DNA of 64,000 nt from Loripinus fragilis (GCA_964019695.1 OZ026528.1:55706495-55770494); one strand, 5' to 3'; shown: positions 9,596 to 20,587, counted from the first letter of the stretch. Translations and numbers: made by a program. The notes: a model not told the origin generated them from the letters alone.

Positions 9596-11522
9596 GACTG
9601 GAGGACAGGAAGGTCCTGAGGTGCTCACCTGATCTCTTTAATAATGTTAAAATAGGCCGAGGTCAACTACAGCTTATAATGAAACATTTTTTGTTTTACC
9701 ATATATTGGGGGTAGCAGCCATTTTGGTCAACTGACCTAAAGAATCTAATTCAGCTCAATGATTTCTGTGAAAAGGATGTTTAGATAGGTATGTGGCAGT
9801 CCACATGAGTGGCCTTGGATAAAAGGTCACAGGTCAGCTTGACATTTGGTACTTATAAAACCATGGTCTTATAAGGTTAAACATTTTGGCTTAAACAGTT
9901 GTAGGGCCCACATCCTTAATGCTACATACCATGTCCCAAGGCCAATGACCTTTTGGTTCCAGAGTAGAAGAAATTTAAAGAGTTTTACCATATATATGGG
10001 TGTGGTGGCCATCTTAGTCATTAGACCAGAACATTTTGCATAAACTTTGGCTAACCAATCATGAGGAGTCCTCATATGAAATTTAAGTTCAATTGGCCTA
10101 GTGGTTTCTGAGAAAACTATGTTTTAATATGTTGATGGGACTCCAATATGAGCAACCTTGGCTGAAAAGTCAAAGTTTAACCTTGACCTTTGAAACTTAT
10201 TTATAACCAATGTATCATAAGACTGAACATATCAAGTGAGAATAATGACTAATGGCTTCCACAGTATTAAAAAAATCAACTTTTCAACAACAAAAAAATC
10301 CCATTTAAATGCATTAGGAAGTAAATTTGACCTTGATGTTAAGTAGGTCAAGGTCATCTGAAATTTCAATTGGGCCAAAGGCTTGTGAGAAAACTATGTT
10401 TTAATATATTGATGGAACTTCAATATGAGCAACCTAGGCTGAAAGCTGACCTTTGGAACTTATTTATAGCCATTTTCTAATCAGGTAAAACATATCAAGT
10501 GAGAATAATGACTTGGGCTTCCACAGTTTTCAAAAAAATCCACTTTTCAAAAAAATCCATTTAAATGCATTAGGAAGCAAAAGGGCTGTGTGCGTTAAGA
10601 GGCTATTTTGAAAAATTGTTTTTCACCATTTTCTTTTCATTGGTCTATTAATTAGAACAATAGCCCAAGTGAAAACATCTGGTACTAATTTGACTTTTAC
10701 CATTGCTATGGTAACAAAAAAGGCCCCCAGAATAGGCTGAAAACAGGAAATTAGCGATTTTGGAGCAAATTTGAGACATTTGACAGAGAAATTAACATAG
10801 AACACAAGCAAATACCAAAAAAATATTTTTTTATTATCACGGCACACAACATATTAAAAGGTTTTTTGGTATTTTTTAGCTGTGCTGATATCTAATTCTT
10901 AAAAAAATCGGTCTCAAAAAGCCCTAAATTCGGTCCAAAATGGCGATTTCTCTATTCTAAGCCTACTTTGTTGGCCATTTTTGTTACCACAGCAAGCATT
11001 AAATGTAAATAAATTCCAGAATTTTATACTTGAGTTATTCTTCTAATGAACCAATTGGAAGAAATTGGTGAAAATCAACTTTCAGATTTTGACTCCAAAG
11101 GTGGCCAAATTAGCCCCTTAATACATGTACCCCTTTGATCTTGATGTAATGTAGGTCAAGGTCAACCTAGGATCATCATTTGAACAAACTTGGTAGGCCT
11201 CACATTCCCGATTCTACATACCAAGTCCCAAGGTCATCCGCCTTCTAATTCTGGAGAAGATTTTTACAGGGTTTTTACCATATATGGGTGTGGCGGCCAT
11301 CTTGGTCATGTGACCAGGACCATTTGAACAAACTTTAATTCCCGCGTCCTAAGGAGTCTTCATATGAAATTGAGTTTAATTGGCCCAGTGGTTTCAGAGG
11401 AGAAGATGTTTGAAAATGTTGACGGACGGGCGATGGACAGACGCCGGAGTGACTGGTATATTATCAGCTCACCCATGAGCCTTCAGCTCAGGTGAGCTAA
11501 ATTCAGCTCAGGTGAGCTAAAA
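9596..11522. repeat. Rep A copy 2, interrupted by MITE L
   Basis: Begins CTGGAGGACAGGAAGGTCCT and ends with the AGCTCACC...CTCAGGTGAGCT hairpin; the last 20 bp or so are duplicated. It contains two to three ~480-bp internal units. One unit is split at 10582 by a family L MITE, after GCATTAGGAAGCAAA and before TTTGATCTTGATG. The MITE therefore moved after this copy arrived. Confidence 0.85.
10582..11133. mobile_element. Family L MITE nested in Rep A copy 2
   Basis: A 552-bp insertion with inverted ends: GTGCGTTAAGAGGCTATTTT at the left pairs loosely with the reverse complement of AATTAGCCCCTTAATACATG at the right. Internal inverse arms carry CTATGGTAACAAAAA and TTTTTGTTACCACAGC. Non-autonomous; no transposase sequence seen. 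Confidence 0.82.
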
Positions 11523-12430
11523 TGCTAGTCTCTTACACAGACAATGTGTGCCGATTTCAATTCACATGAAAATACATAGATTTTATAAAATCGACCTCCC
11601 TCAAGAAGCAATTCGACCCCTTGGGTACAATTTCTTCTCGAAAGAGGCTTGTACTGACATTGTCAAGACCCCCCTGATGGAATTTTCTGAATGTGGGCAT
11701 GTGCAATACCATTCAACTGCTATACTGTACGGGCTGTGTTGTTGAATATTTTACATTGTATTTGTTCCATTGAAACAAGCAGTGCGCAGCCGGATGACAT
11801 GGCTTGTTTTGCAGCAATTCACGTGAGTTCACACTGTTTGAGGTTATTACCATTCACTAGTATTCAGTTCAGAAAGGGTTAATTCAATTTACTGTATTCA
11901 GCCTGATAGGAGCACTGTGTACATAACTTTTAAAAAAAAAAAATTTTAACCCTTTTTTATTCGCGAAATCCCTAAATGAGTACTTTTGTAAACAGTGAAG
12001 ACACTATTTGTATTTTTAAGGTAAAAAAAGATTTTCAGACTAAAGAATACAATTTTATTATATACTTAGAGGTGAAATCAATGCACATAGAAACAAATAA
12101 GTGATATCAATCACTAGTGAAATGATATGATATCAATCACTAGTGATTGATATCAGCCTATATTTTCAATGTAGCGTTTTTTGGATTACCATTCACTTAA
12201 TGCAGTTCACTTCAAAACTTTAAACGCCCATAACTTTCTTATTTGAGAACAAAAACATTAAGTGTGCATGCATGGTTATGCATTTTCTTAATTAGAATGT
12301 GACGAACATTTTGGTTCCAAAATTATTTGGGTTTGCTAAAAATTTTGGTTTTTGCATTTTCAGCACCTCCTTTTTCAATGGGTGAGACTAGCCTATAAAA
12401 CGTATAAAATAAAATAAAATATATTTTTTG
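11523..12430. repeat. No gene; 28-bp perfect palindrome at 12128-12155
   Basis: Mostly unique sequence. TGATATCAATCACT / AGTGATTGATATCA is a perfect 28-bp palindrome at 12128-12155, preceded by a 20-bp direct copy of its left portion at 12101-12120. Nothing else supported. Confidence 0.6.
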
Positions 12431-12549
12431 GGTGAATACCAAATATATTTCATCTCATGAGTTGTAAACATCAGAATTTTCACTCGTGCTGCGCATTGTG
12501 AAAATTCTGATGTTTCAACACACTCGATGAAATATATTTGGTATTCACC
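12431..12549. repeat. Short MITE with 25-bp inverted ends
   Basis: GGTGAATACCAAATATATTT and AAATATATTTGGTATTCACC are perfect inverse ends. The inner arms CATCAGAATTTTCAC and GTGAAAATTCTGATG also pair, so nearly the whole 119 bp can fold. Confidence 0.8.
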
Positions 12550-12559
12550 ATCCTCTTTT

Positions 12560-13030
12560 TTTTTTAATTATAACCCGACGCCCCTAGATATGTACAACGG
12601 ACTATCCCAAGTTTATTGTATCAAACCAAAAGGAAGAATTCATTAGTATACAAAGGGTTAAAAATCAGGGGCCATATAATCAGGATCCACATTGTTTTTC
12701 ACCCATGCAATGAATCCATATCAATAATGACAATTAAACACCCTATTGACTGTACAATGTATCATAGTGTAAACAACCTATAGAGTGTTCAATATGCTCT
12801 TAAAGGTCCATACCTGCCTATCAGGTTGAATACGTTGTATATTTGAAGGACTTTGGTTAATTTAAGTGACAACACCAAAGCTTCTCTTTGTCTAATATTT
12901 TATTTGCAATCTTCTTTTTTTCTAAATTAACAACATACAGGTGAAGGGAAGCAGACAAAAAAAAAATTGAGTTTTATCCTGAATACTCAAACATTGGCCC
13001 CAACAACAAGATCACATAGGTGAAGATAAA
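12560..13030. other. Intergenic stretch, nothing recognised
   Basis: AT-rich sequence with no open frame of note, no clear inverted repeat and no splice-bounded coding segment. Confidence 0.5.
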
Positions 13031-13370
13031 TAGAGGATCTTACATGAGTGCTCATGTTTTATTGATTTTATTAAACGAGTTGGGGAAAAGAGATAAAATA
13101 CGAGGCTTGCCGAGCATTTTATCTCTTTTTCGCAACAAGTTTAATAAATTCAATAAAACAAGAGCACGAATGATAGATTCTATTTATCATATGACATTTA
13201 TAAGAATAATGTGAAATCCCATTTCTGGCATAAAAACGCTATAATGTTGTCAATATGTACACAACATTGTTATAGACGTCATTACGTTTCTCGAAAATCG
13301 ATAAACCACTAGTGGTTTACATATTTTATTGCACGCCGTTATTTCACTCCGAGACGCGACGTCATATGAT
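13031..13370. repeat. MITE family E, copy 1
   Basis: Contains GAGTGCTCATGTTTTATTGA at the left, a stem of GATAAAATACGAGGCTTGCC / GAGCATTTTATCTCTTT, ATTCTATTTATCATATGACA, and a right half with AACCACTAGTGGTTTA and GACGTCATATGATA. The inverted, full-length copy at 45565-45915 defines the ends. A partial copy lies at 19915-20070 and a fragment at 23108-23160. Confidence 0.78.
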
Positions 13371-13383
13371 AAAAAAATATTTC

Positions 13384-13619
13384 AGCCGCGACATGAGATT
13401 TCCAACAATGTGGCATTTTGACAAGAGTAGACTCAGACAAGCATGTGCAGCCTCCTTTTAAGCTCAGAACCTCCAAAAGATGTTTGGTCAGTAGCTTAAC
13501 ACTCATAGAATATCCAAGCGACGCGCAAAGGATCTGATCAGACTGTGCGTATGCGCAGGCTGGTCTGAGCCTTTGCTGGTCGCACATACCACATTGTTGG
13601 AAATCTCATGTCGCGGCTA
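13384..13619. repeat. MITE family B, copy 1
   Basis: Termini AGCCGCGACATGAGATTTCC and GGAAATCTCATGTCGCGGCT are perfect inverse copies. The centre is a palindrome around CTGATCAGACTGTGCGTATG / CGCAGGCTGGTCTGAG. Further copies are at 14595, 17853, 23518 and 41213. Confidence 0.85.
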
Positions 13620-13639
13620 ATTTTATTATCCATCAATTT

Positions 13640-13760
13640 TAGCATTTGTTTTGGGTGCTCAAAAGAACTGTCTCATTGAGACAGTTCTTTTGAACACCCA
13701 AAACAGTCTTTTGGTTCAGAAATAAGAAAAAATATTTTTTAATTATGCACTCTAAACTCG
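13640..13760. repeat. P1 hairpin MITE
   Basis: GGTGCTCAAAAGAACTGTCT CATTGAGACAGTTCTTTTGA folds as an almost perfect stem. Flanks CATTTGTTTTGG and CCAAAACAGTCTTTTGG continue it. Confidence 0.8.
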
Positions 13761-13789
13761 AGGCCTGTACCATATTCAGCAAGCATGTG

Positions 13790-14045
13790 GTATGGAGTGT
13801 AAATTGCAATGATGGAAGACAAACCGTGCAAACCCTGATCAGACTTCTCCTTTAGGAGCAGGCTGGTCTGGGTTTATGCTTCTCGATTGTGTCTGTATGA
13901 TAATCAAGGGCAAATATAGAATATTTTTACTGGTGATGTGTACTAAATGTAGCAATGGAGGTAGTGTAAATCCAGACCAGACTGCTCTTCTTGAACAGGA
14001 GCAGGCTGAACTGGGTATACGCTGATTGTTTGTGTCTGTGTGTAT
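13790..14045. repeat. Two GATC hairpins in series
   Basis: Two related hairpins, AAACCCTGATCAGACT...GGTCTGGGTTTATGC and AATCCAGACCAGACTGCTC...GCTGAACTGGGTATACGC, each end in a GATTGT-TGTGTCTGT tail with a period of about 160 bp. They are dispersed members of the hairpin family common across the window. Confidence 0.6.
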
Positions 14046-14189
14046 GACAGCTTAGCTTAAATACAGAATAGATATTTACATGCGACTTTTAGTAGAAAAT
14101 CTTCTTTATATAGGAACATTTTCAGAAATCTTAACAAATACTCAGGCCTTCATATGGGTGTGTATTTTAAAATCATTTTTTTTCTTAGT

Positions 14190-14485
14190 TCTCAACTAAA
14201 ATAAAACGGTCTCAACAAGACGGTTCTTTTGAGCACACAAAAACACATGTTTAAACTGATAGAATGATAAGGAAAAAAATACAATTTTACAATCAAAAAT
14301 TTTTACTTCAGTGGACCTATGAATACTTAAATAATTTTTTCCACTTTCATCATTTTTAGGCCATAGTAGATGTTCTAAAATTTTGAACACGAGTTGCAAT
14401 CAAAAAGCCTAGACAAACAGTGCAGACCCAGATCAGACTACTTCTGAAGAAGCAGTCTGATCAGGGTCTCCCCTGTTTGCTATTC
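14190..14485. repeat. P1 copy and GATC hairpin
   Basis: The P1 core lies at 14200-14240 (AACGGTCTCAACAAGACGGT). A strong hairpin AACAGTGCAGACCCAGATCA / CTGATCAGGGTCTCCCCTGT lies at 14415-14480, flanked by AAATTTTGAACA and AGAACATTT ends that recur at 57950 and 61270. Confidence 0.65.
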
Positions 14486-14782
14486 TGAATTCCAGCCCTG
14501 ATAACCCACATTTTATTTGAGAACAGAAAAAGAAAAGTGTTCAATATTTTAGAACATTTACCGTATTCTGTTTTCCATTCTTCTGGTAAATAGGAGCCGC
14601 GACATGAGATTTACAACAATGTGGTATGTGCGACCAGCAAAGCCTCAGATCAGCCTGTGCATATGCGCAGTCTGATCAGAGCCTTTGCTAGTCGCTTGAG
14701 CTTTCTATGAGTGTTAAGCTACTGACTGAACATCATTTGGATTGTCTAAGCTTAAAATGAGGCTGCACAGATGTCTGAGTCT

Positions 14783-15832
14783 TCAGTGCTATAGTGTTCT
14801 AAGTGACATATTGGTCAAAAATGAGTTATGCATACCATTGGAAAGGGGATCAAATGTTCTATCTACTGGTAAAGGTTTCATTTGCCTAACTCCCCCTAGT
14901 AAGCTTAAAATCGCTGTGCTTTTCTGTTCTATCTACAAAAGGTCATTTTCGCTCAGTGCTATAGTGTTCTACGTGATTTTCATCCAATGGCGAATGGTGA
15001 TTATGTCACGGCTGAGTTCAGTGCCATACTGTTCTATCTACAGAAACTCACTTCCCTTGGAGAAATTTGTAAAATTTGCAGTTACCTCCCTTACACGAAT
15101 TTTAATTTCCTAAATTGAAACGGTTTGTCGGTGTGATGACAAACTAATAGCTATATCTGCTACTTTTAGTTCCAAATAATCCTCTCAGTCAAAATAATTA
15201 TGCTAATTGATCCATGGACAGATTAATAAGCTGTAGAAACATATTACCTCCCTTACACATATCTAAACTGCTTTAAATGAAGTAATTTGTCTGTGTGATT
15301 ACAAATCATTGGTCAAATCTGCTATTTTTAGGTCCAAATAATCAGTTCAGTCTATAATATTATACAAATTGACCCCATAGACAGAAAAAATAACTGTAGA
15401 AACAGATTACCTCCCTTACATAAATTTTAATGGCATAATCCTTGTGGTTTGTTACTGTTATGCCAAACAAATGACTAAATCTGCAACTTTTAGGTACAAA
15501 TAATCATTTCTGTTCAGAATAGTATACGAATTGACTCCGTAAACGGAATAATAAGCTGTAGGAAAATATAGAACACTATAGCACTGAACGCAGGAGGCGG
15601 TTTTTAAGGGCATACTGTTCTATCTGCAAACTGTAAAATGCCCATAAATCCCATATTACTGTGAAAATTTCTTCAAACCAAGGTTATTTACACTGTATGT
15701 ATATAGTTTAACCCTCTGGTATGATTCAAAGGTCTGTGATAAATGAGGAATCAAAAATCAGGATACTAAAATTTTCAAACTCATTTTTCTCAAAACTTGT
15801 GCAATGGTAGATAGAACACTATAGCACAATAG
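14783..15832. mobile_element. Non-autonomous element with tandem-repeat core, nested in MITE B
   Basis: Ends carry GTGCTATAGTGTTCTA and its inverse TAGAACACTATAGCAC. The motif recurs inside (14790, 14960, 15570). The core 15082-15567 is three tandem units of about 162 bp. Terminal regions plus a tandem core resemble the pearl-like elements described in bivalves; that comparison is recalled, not tested. No transposase. Confidence 0.7.
15082..15567. repeat. Three tandem units of ~162 bp
   Basis: Units begin TTACCTCCCTTACA at about 15082, 15244 and 15407. Each continues with a TTTGT-TGTGTGAT-like stretch, an AAATCTGC-ACTTTTAGGT block and CCAAATAATC, ending in AATAAGCTGTAG-AA. The units differ by scattered substitutions, so the array is not young. 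Confidence 0.8.
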
Positions 15833-15904
15833 TGACTACTTGTCAAAATACCACATTGTTGGAAATTACGTCATGGCTCATACATGGTTACAACTGGACT
15901 CTTG

Positions 15905-16105
15905 AAGAGAGTGCAGTAGCTCAGTGATAGAATGAGCAACTTGAGATTGAGGGTTCCCCGGTTTGAGTCTCACCAGAGGCACTGTGTTGCAACCATGTGC
16001 AACACACTTCTGCTTAGTACTCGCTCAACCCAGGTAACTGTCCAGACATGACTGAAAAAATGTTGACTGCGATGTAAAGCATTAAATAACTGGTAACCTA
16101 CAATC
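15905..16105 (+). mobile_element. tRNA-derived SINE, second family
   Basis: The head is tRNA-like: GTGCAGTAGCTCAGTGATAG corresponds to the polymerase III A box and GGTTTGAGTCTCACC to the B box, about 45 bp apart. A GCACTGTGTTGCAACC body follows. It lacks the stems of a real tRNA gene. No clear target duplication. Confidence 0.65.
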
Positions 16106-16106
16106 T

Positions 16107-16365
16107 AAGGCCAGATTATATTTATTAGTTGATTTACGGGAATTTTTTTCAGATTTTGTATATTCAGAGCTTTTTTTTTTTTTTTTTGCTTTTTTTTTTA
16201 ATATCTCCAGAAAAACAGACAGAATCTCAAAAATATATTATTTTTTTCAACCAAACAAATAATATTTAGAGTAGGCGGAAAAAAAAATATTGAAATAATT
16301 TTTCTACTTTCTGGAAAATTACAGTAGGAGGGTTTGTAAATCAACTGATAAAAAATTCTGGCCTA
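16107..16365. repeat. MITE family G, copy 1
   Basis: AAGGCCAGATTATATTTATT with AGTTGATTTACGGGAA at the left and GTAAATCAACTGATAAAAAA TTCTGGCCTA at the right are inverse ends. The T-rich centre includes runs of T and A. Copy 2 is at 42215-44380, where it is split by Rep A. Confidence 0.78.
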
Positions 16366-16752
16366 AATTAGATAAAAATTTGTGAGTTGCAAAGTACATA
16401 TAAATATTCAGTATAAGGTTAAAAGTTGACGACATTCAAAACTCCCAACTGTCGTCCAACCAATTAAGCATGCAACTAAGCTGAACCTCATCTTTTTCAA
16501 TGTTGGGGGCAAATCAGTGCCGACTCGTACCACCCACAAGATCAATTTGATTAATCTGGAGGAGCTTTTGCAAACAGTCCCTCTGAGAGTTGACCTAGAT
16601 GAGATGGCTCATATGCAAAATCTCATCTGGATCTACATCTTTAGCTCTTTTCATATTGCACTCAAATATTTTCTATTTGGTTAAAAAAAAATTCTCTAAC
16701 ATCAGAAAATGGAATGTTCCAAAGTTAACCCTTGCCCTGCTGAATCTTAATA
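16366..16752. other. Mostly unique sequence
   Basis: No gene. A weak GATC-type hairpin (GACCTAGATGAGATGG / CATCTGGATCTACATC) lies at about 16590-16645. Confidence 0.45.
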
Positions 16753-16949
16753 CAGTAAAACCTGTCTAAAACTGCCACTCTCAAAAATGGTTTTCAAGAC
16801 CAATTATCGCTTAATGCAGGTCATCAGTATTGCAGAATGCTCCAAGGGGAGCATTCTGCAAATACTTTGGACTTTCATTAAGCTACCATTTGTCTTTAAG
16901 ATCTTTGTTTTGTCTTTTTTTGAGTGGCCGCTTAAGACAGGTTTTACTG
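16753..16949. mobile_element. Tc1/mariner-type MITE, family D, copy 1
   Basis: Flanked by TA on both sides, with inverted ends CAGTAAAACCTGTCTAAAA and CTTAAGACAGGTTTTACTG. An inner hairpin GCAGAATGCTCCAAGG / GGAGCATTCTGCAAA sits at the centre. The TA target and CAGT terminus fit Tc1/mariner-superfamily MITEs. Other copies: 23211-23403, 39213-39527. Confidence 0.8.
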
Positions 16950-17019
16950 TATAGACCAGCCCACATGATGATGGTAAGAATAGCATATCCGTTAAGTTAT
17001 TCACTGTAACTGTATTCAA

Positions 17020-17150
17020 AATTTTCATTTGGGGAGGTATATCGTGAGATATACGGTCGGAAATTTAGTTTTACGGCGATGCGCCAGCAGAGCTGTAAAA
17101 CGTGATTTCCGAACATATATCCAATGATATACCTCCACAAATGAAAATTT
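17020..17150. repeat. MITE family F, copy 1
   Basis: Inverted ends ATTTTCATTTGGGGAGGTAT and ATACCTCCACAAATGAAAAT; inner TCGGAAATTTAGTTTTAC pairs with GTAAAACGTGATTTCCGA. Copy 2 is at 19533-19655. Confidence 0.8.
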
Positions 17151-17850
17151 TAAAATTAAATATTGTTATTCCCATTCTAATGCACTTCTGCAGTTTTGTC
17201 TAAAAATTTAGCGCTGCCAGCCCTATGTCATCAAACAAAATGTGACATAATTAATAACGTCAAATTATTTCCGACAGTATACTGTTGCAAATTTTTTTAT
17301 GTTATCCAATCAAACGTTGCCTTACATAAGCAAGTGCATTGAAATAATTCTTTGCATGCTGAATAATTTTTCATGCTGTTGTTATTCTGCGGACTTTTCA
17401 AAATTAACTTTTTCAAAAAATTCTTTCAGGAACACAATCAGTGTCAAATGGTTCGGGTTCAGATCAAGGCCGATGTTTTGTCTGTCATGATCTGATCAAA
17501 ACTATTTGCAAATGTTATCAGCAGATGACAAAAGGCGCCGCTAGCATGTAAAAAGTAAAACATGCATGCACAGCTATCTGTTCTGATCCTACTACTTTCG
17601 CACTGTATGCCAGCAGCTGAGGTTATGGTGAGACTGTGCAGGATCATCTGAGCGTTAGCTGCTCACCGATGGGATAATTACCAAATTCTTATGTGCTGGC
17701 TCATATATGCCTCCTTGAAAACAGTGTAGATCCAGATCTCAAGGATTTGTAGCTTCTGACGGAAACCATCTCATCAGGGTCCATACTGTTTTTAATTCAG
17801 CCTGATTATCCATGATAACCTGTTAAATCACTTGGGAATTAGAATTACTT
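17151..17850. repeat. Hairpins and unique sequence; no gene
   Basis: A GATC hairpin (GTGTAGATCCAGATCTCAAG / CATCAGGGTCCATACTG) lies at 17720-17790. 17380-17530 contains fragments of the AGATGACAAA-type hairpin family (compare 21960-22100). Open frames here come from repeat sequence. Confidence 0.5.
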
Positions 17851-17852
17851 AT

Positions 17853-18058
17853 AGGAGCCGCAACACGTGATTTCAAACAATGTGGCATTCCTTTTAAGCT
17901 TAGCCACTCCAAATGGTGTTCAGTCAGTAGCTAAACACTCATAGAATACTCAAGCGACAAGCAAAAGCTCTGATCAGACTGCGCATATGCCCAGGCTGAT
18001 CTGAGGCTCTGCTGGTAGCACATACCACATTGTTGGAAATCTCATGCACTGGCTCATA
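17853..18058. repeat. MITE family B, copy 3
   Basis: AGGAGCCGCAACACGTGATT at the left and GTTGGAAATCTCATGCACTG at the right. The internal GCTCTGATCAGACTGCGCAT palindrome is retained. Part of the left arm, present in copy 1, is missing. Confidence 0.78.
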
Positions 18059-18059
18059 G

Positions 18060-18420
18060 TATCATACTTTAAGAGTGCGTACTGAAAAACTAATTTTCTT
18101 ATTTCTCAACCGAAACATATGTTGTGGGTACTCAAAAGAACCGTCTCAATGAGATGGGTTTTTTTGAGCACCCTAAACATATGTTAAAACTGATTGGTAA
18201 GAAAATATTTACAATTTTACGCTCAAAAATTTTGTTTGTCTATATAAATATTTTATGCAGGACAAGGGTTTTGGAAGATGGATAACTCTTTCCTTATTAC
18301 CTGTAACTTTTGTCGTCTGCTGCTAATCCTTGAAAACAATTTGGACCCAGATCAGGACCGACAAATTGTCCATCCTGATCTGAGTCCAAACTGTTTGACA
18401 CTATGATCGTGTTCCTGTAA
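18060..18420. repeat. P1 copy and GATC hairpin upstream of Z4 3' end
   Basis: The P1 core TACTCAAAAGAACCGTCTCA is at 18128-18170. A second hairpin, TTTGGACCCAGATCAGGACC with inverse GATCTGAGTCCAAACTG, is at 18335-18395 and ends in a TCAGCAGACGACAA tail. Confidence 0.65.
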
Positions 18421-18497
18421 GAATTTTTTGTAAAAATTAATTTTGAAAAAAAATCAGCAGACGACAACAGCTTGAAAATTACCTAGCTTGCAAAGAG

Positions 18498-18781
18498 TCA
18501 ACTAGATGTATGGAAGGTCTCGCACAGGATGTTGCCGTGAATACTGAATACATGATTTTTCAAAGTGGATTTCTGAATAAAAGTCTTATTGCAATACTGG
18601 CAAACATAGTTCCGTGTGTTTGTGTGTATTCGCATGTGGTTCGTCATTGATGTCCTCAGAACTGATTTTCCACATACTGAACACTCTATTCTTGTTCCTC
18701 CAGGTATGACCTTGATCTGTGTTTCTAGGTCAACTCCGAGCTCCTTTGTCAGCAATCTGGGTCCAATGGCTCTTACATAGT
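18498..18781 (-). CDS. C2H2 zinc-finger 3'-terminal exon (Z4), two fingers
   Basis: Preceded by CCTTTGATTTCAG (AG at 18782-18783). Two bases (AC) remain before codon TAT, the shared phase. About 94 residues, stop at 18498. The first finger is C-x2-C-x11-H-x3-H, one residue shorter than normal between the last Cys and first His. The second is standard (C-x2-C-x12-H-x4-H). The linker is TNTRNYV, far from TGEKP. A conserved-looking N-terminal stretch (YVRAIGPRLLTKELGVDLE) precedes the fingers. A family C MITE starts about 17 bp upstream of the splice site, so any branch point probably lies inside it. Confidence 0.75.
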
Positions 18782-18798
18782 CTGAAATCAAAGGTATT

Positions 18799-19008
18799 AA
18801 CCCTTAAAGCACCACCTATAATTTGCTGCAGACGACAATTTAAAATTTGCCGCTTTTTCAAAAGTAACAAATAAGGCATGATATTTCATGAGAATCGTCT
18901 GCTGGCAGGCAATTCTCATGAAAATTCATACCATATTTCTTTCGAAAATTTGAAAAGATGAAAAATTTGTCGTCTGCTGCAGTCGTGATTGGTGCTTTAA
19001 AGGTTTAA
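18799..19008. repeat. MITE family C, copy 1
   Basis: Ends AACCCTTAAAGCACCACC and TTGGTGCTTTAAAGGTTTAA are inverse; inner AATTTGCTGCAGACGACAA pairs with TTGTCGTCTGCTGCAG; the centre is GAATCGTCTGCTGGCAGGCA. Better preserved copy at 24051-24265. Confidence 0.82.
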
Positions 19009-19532
19009 TTATAATTTTTGTTTGTTTTGACAAGTACTTTCCTGAAAGGCCATTTTTGGGCTACAAAATCCATGTCCTTTATCAGAATTTAGTGTTTTTG
19101 ATTAGCTTTACATTGCACAGGTTTTGTACAATGCACAGCTTTTCAAAACCGCTAAGGTATGGTCTATCAATAGTAGAGCCAAAAGCTAACTTTGACAAAT
19201 TACGTCATTCTCACATCTTTGTATACTGGGTAATGTTTCATGGTTTTTGTAGTTTGCCTCATCTGGGTCCAAACTGTTTGCAAGGGTTATCAGAAGCTAG
19301 AAGCTCAATTGCTAAAAGCAAATTCTAATGCATTTGATTTTGTAGTAACGAGACATCTGATTGGATAATGTCAAAAATTTGTGACAGTGTATCCTGTGAA
19401 ATACTGTTTGCCCTCATTAATTGCATCACATTTCACTGAATGAGGTGCGGCTGTATGCTGCTTGAAATGCTCTAATTTGAGACGAAACTGCAGAAATGCA
19501 TTAAAATTTGGATAACCATATTCAAAAATTCC
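19009..19532. other. Mostly unique; no supported gene
   Basis: A plus-strand open stretch at 19056-19328 has no splice context or recognisable domain. The end contains a GTCCAAACTGTTTGCAAGGG hairpin-family fragment. Confidence 0.45.
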
Positions 19533-19655
19533 TATGTGGAGGTATATCATCTGTTATATGGTCTGAAATTTAGTTTTACAGCGACACACAAGCAGAGCCA
19601 TAAAATGTGATTTCCGACCATATATCCGATGATATTCCTCCTCAAATGAAATTTT
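19533..19655. repeat. MITE family F, copy 2
   Basis: TATGTGGAGGTATATCATCT and GATATTCCTCCTCAAATGAA are inverse ends. Core TTTAGTTTTACAGCGACACA is as in copy 1. Confidence 0.75.
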
Positions 19656-19914
19656 TGAAGATGATTATCCCCTAATTCTATGTTTAAAAACTCTTTTGTT
19701 TCAGTCATAACATATTTGAAGAGATATGTAAGTTCTTCATTTATTTTGCCTTTCAATGTCCATTTATCACTAAATTTCAGATTGTCTTCCATGTTCCCCT
19801 AGATATAAGTATTTGGAGTAAAAATCAAGCCGAAATATCCAAGTATGATATGGTCGTCTTACTTTCATTTGAGATTTTAATACAACGCTCAGACTTTCCC
19901 TCTCATACAAATAG

Positions 19915-20070
19915 AAGATCTCACATGAGCGCTCATGTTTTATTGAATTTTTTAAATGAGTTTAGGAAAAGAGATAAAATGTGAGGCTTGAGAGCTTTTA
20001 ATCTCTTTTGCAACAAGTTTGATAAGATTCAATAATGCAGGAGCAGGAATGTTAGATTCTCTTTATCACA
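19915..20070. repeat. MITE family E, partial copy
   Basis: GATCTCACATGAGCGCTCAT GTTTTATTGA through ATTCTCTTTATCACATGACC; it lacks the right half that carries CCACTAGTGG. Confidence 0.7.
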
Positions 20071-20169
20071 TGACCCTAACACGCTTTGAAATTGTGTTTT
20101 TGTTATAGCCTAGGTTACATTTAAGGAACAAATTCACCTCCATTCATGCCTCCAGTAAGTGTACACAAT

Positions 20170-20560
20170 TTTTTTTTAATTTTTCAATCAAAGACATATT
20201 TTTACGGGAACTCAAAAGAACCATCTCAGTGAGCAGGTTCTTTTGAGCAAGCCAAAACATATGTTTAAACTCATGGATAAAAAAATAAGCGCAATTTTAT
20301 ACATAAAATGTTTGCTGTCCATTTACCTCAATTACTATTAACTGTGGGACTACTGGTCCGAACCAAACTATAAAAATTAGACTGAAAACAGGCCTTTTGT
20401 TAAGAGCGCGTAGCAAAAAATAGTTTTCTTATTCTTCACCCAAAACATATGTTGTGGGTACTCAAAAGAACTGTCTCAATGAGACAGTACTTTTGAGCAC
20501 CCGAAACATGTGCTAAAATTTATATGTATGAAAATATTTATAATTTTATGCTGAATAATT
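20170..20560. repeat. Two P1 hairpin MITEs
   Basis: Cores at 20212-20250 (CTCAAAAGAACCATCTCAGT) and 20460-20500 (CTCAAAAGAACTGTCTCAAT), each flanked by AAACATATGTT motifs. They are separated by about 70 bp of unique sequence. Confidence 0.78.
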
Positions 20561-20587
20561 TTGTTTATTTAAATCTGTGGTATACCA

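Larger units (their letters stand above)
14595..15878. repeat. MITE family B, copy 2, split by a 1-kb element
   Basis: The left part (14595-14780) runs from AGCCGCGACATGAGATTTAC to GATGTCTGAGT. The right part resumes near 15833 with ACTACTTGTCAAAATACCAC and ends CATGGCTCA. In intact copies these two pieces are contiguous, so the intervening segment is a later insertion. Confidence 0.8.

Noticed and set aside
14742..15113. 123-codon plus-strand open frame
   Set aside because: It spans the border of a MITE and an inserted non-coding element with internal repeats, so it cannot be an inherited gene.
17299..17647. Small open frames of about 62 codons on both strands
   Set aside because: They lie in hairpin-family repeats also found near 21960 and 39010, with different open or closed status.
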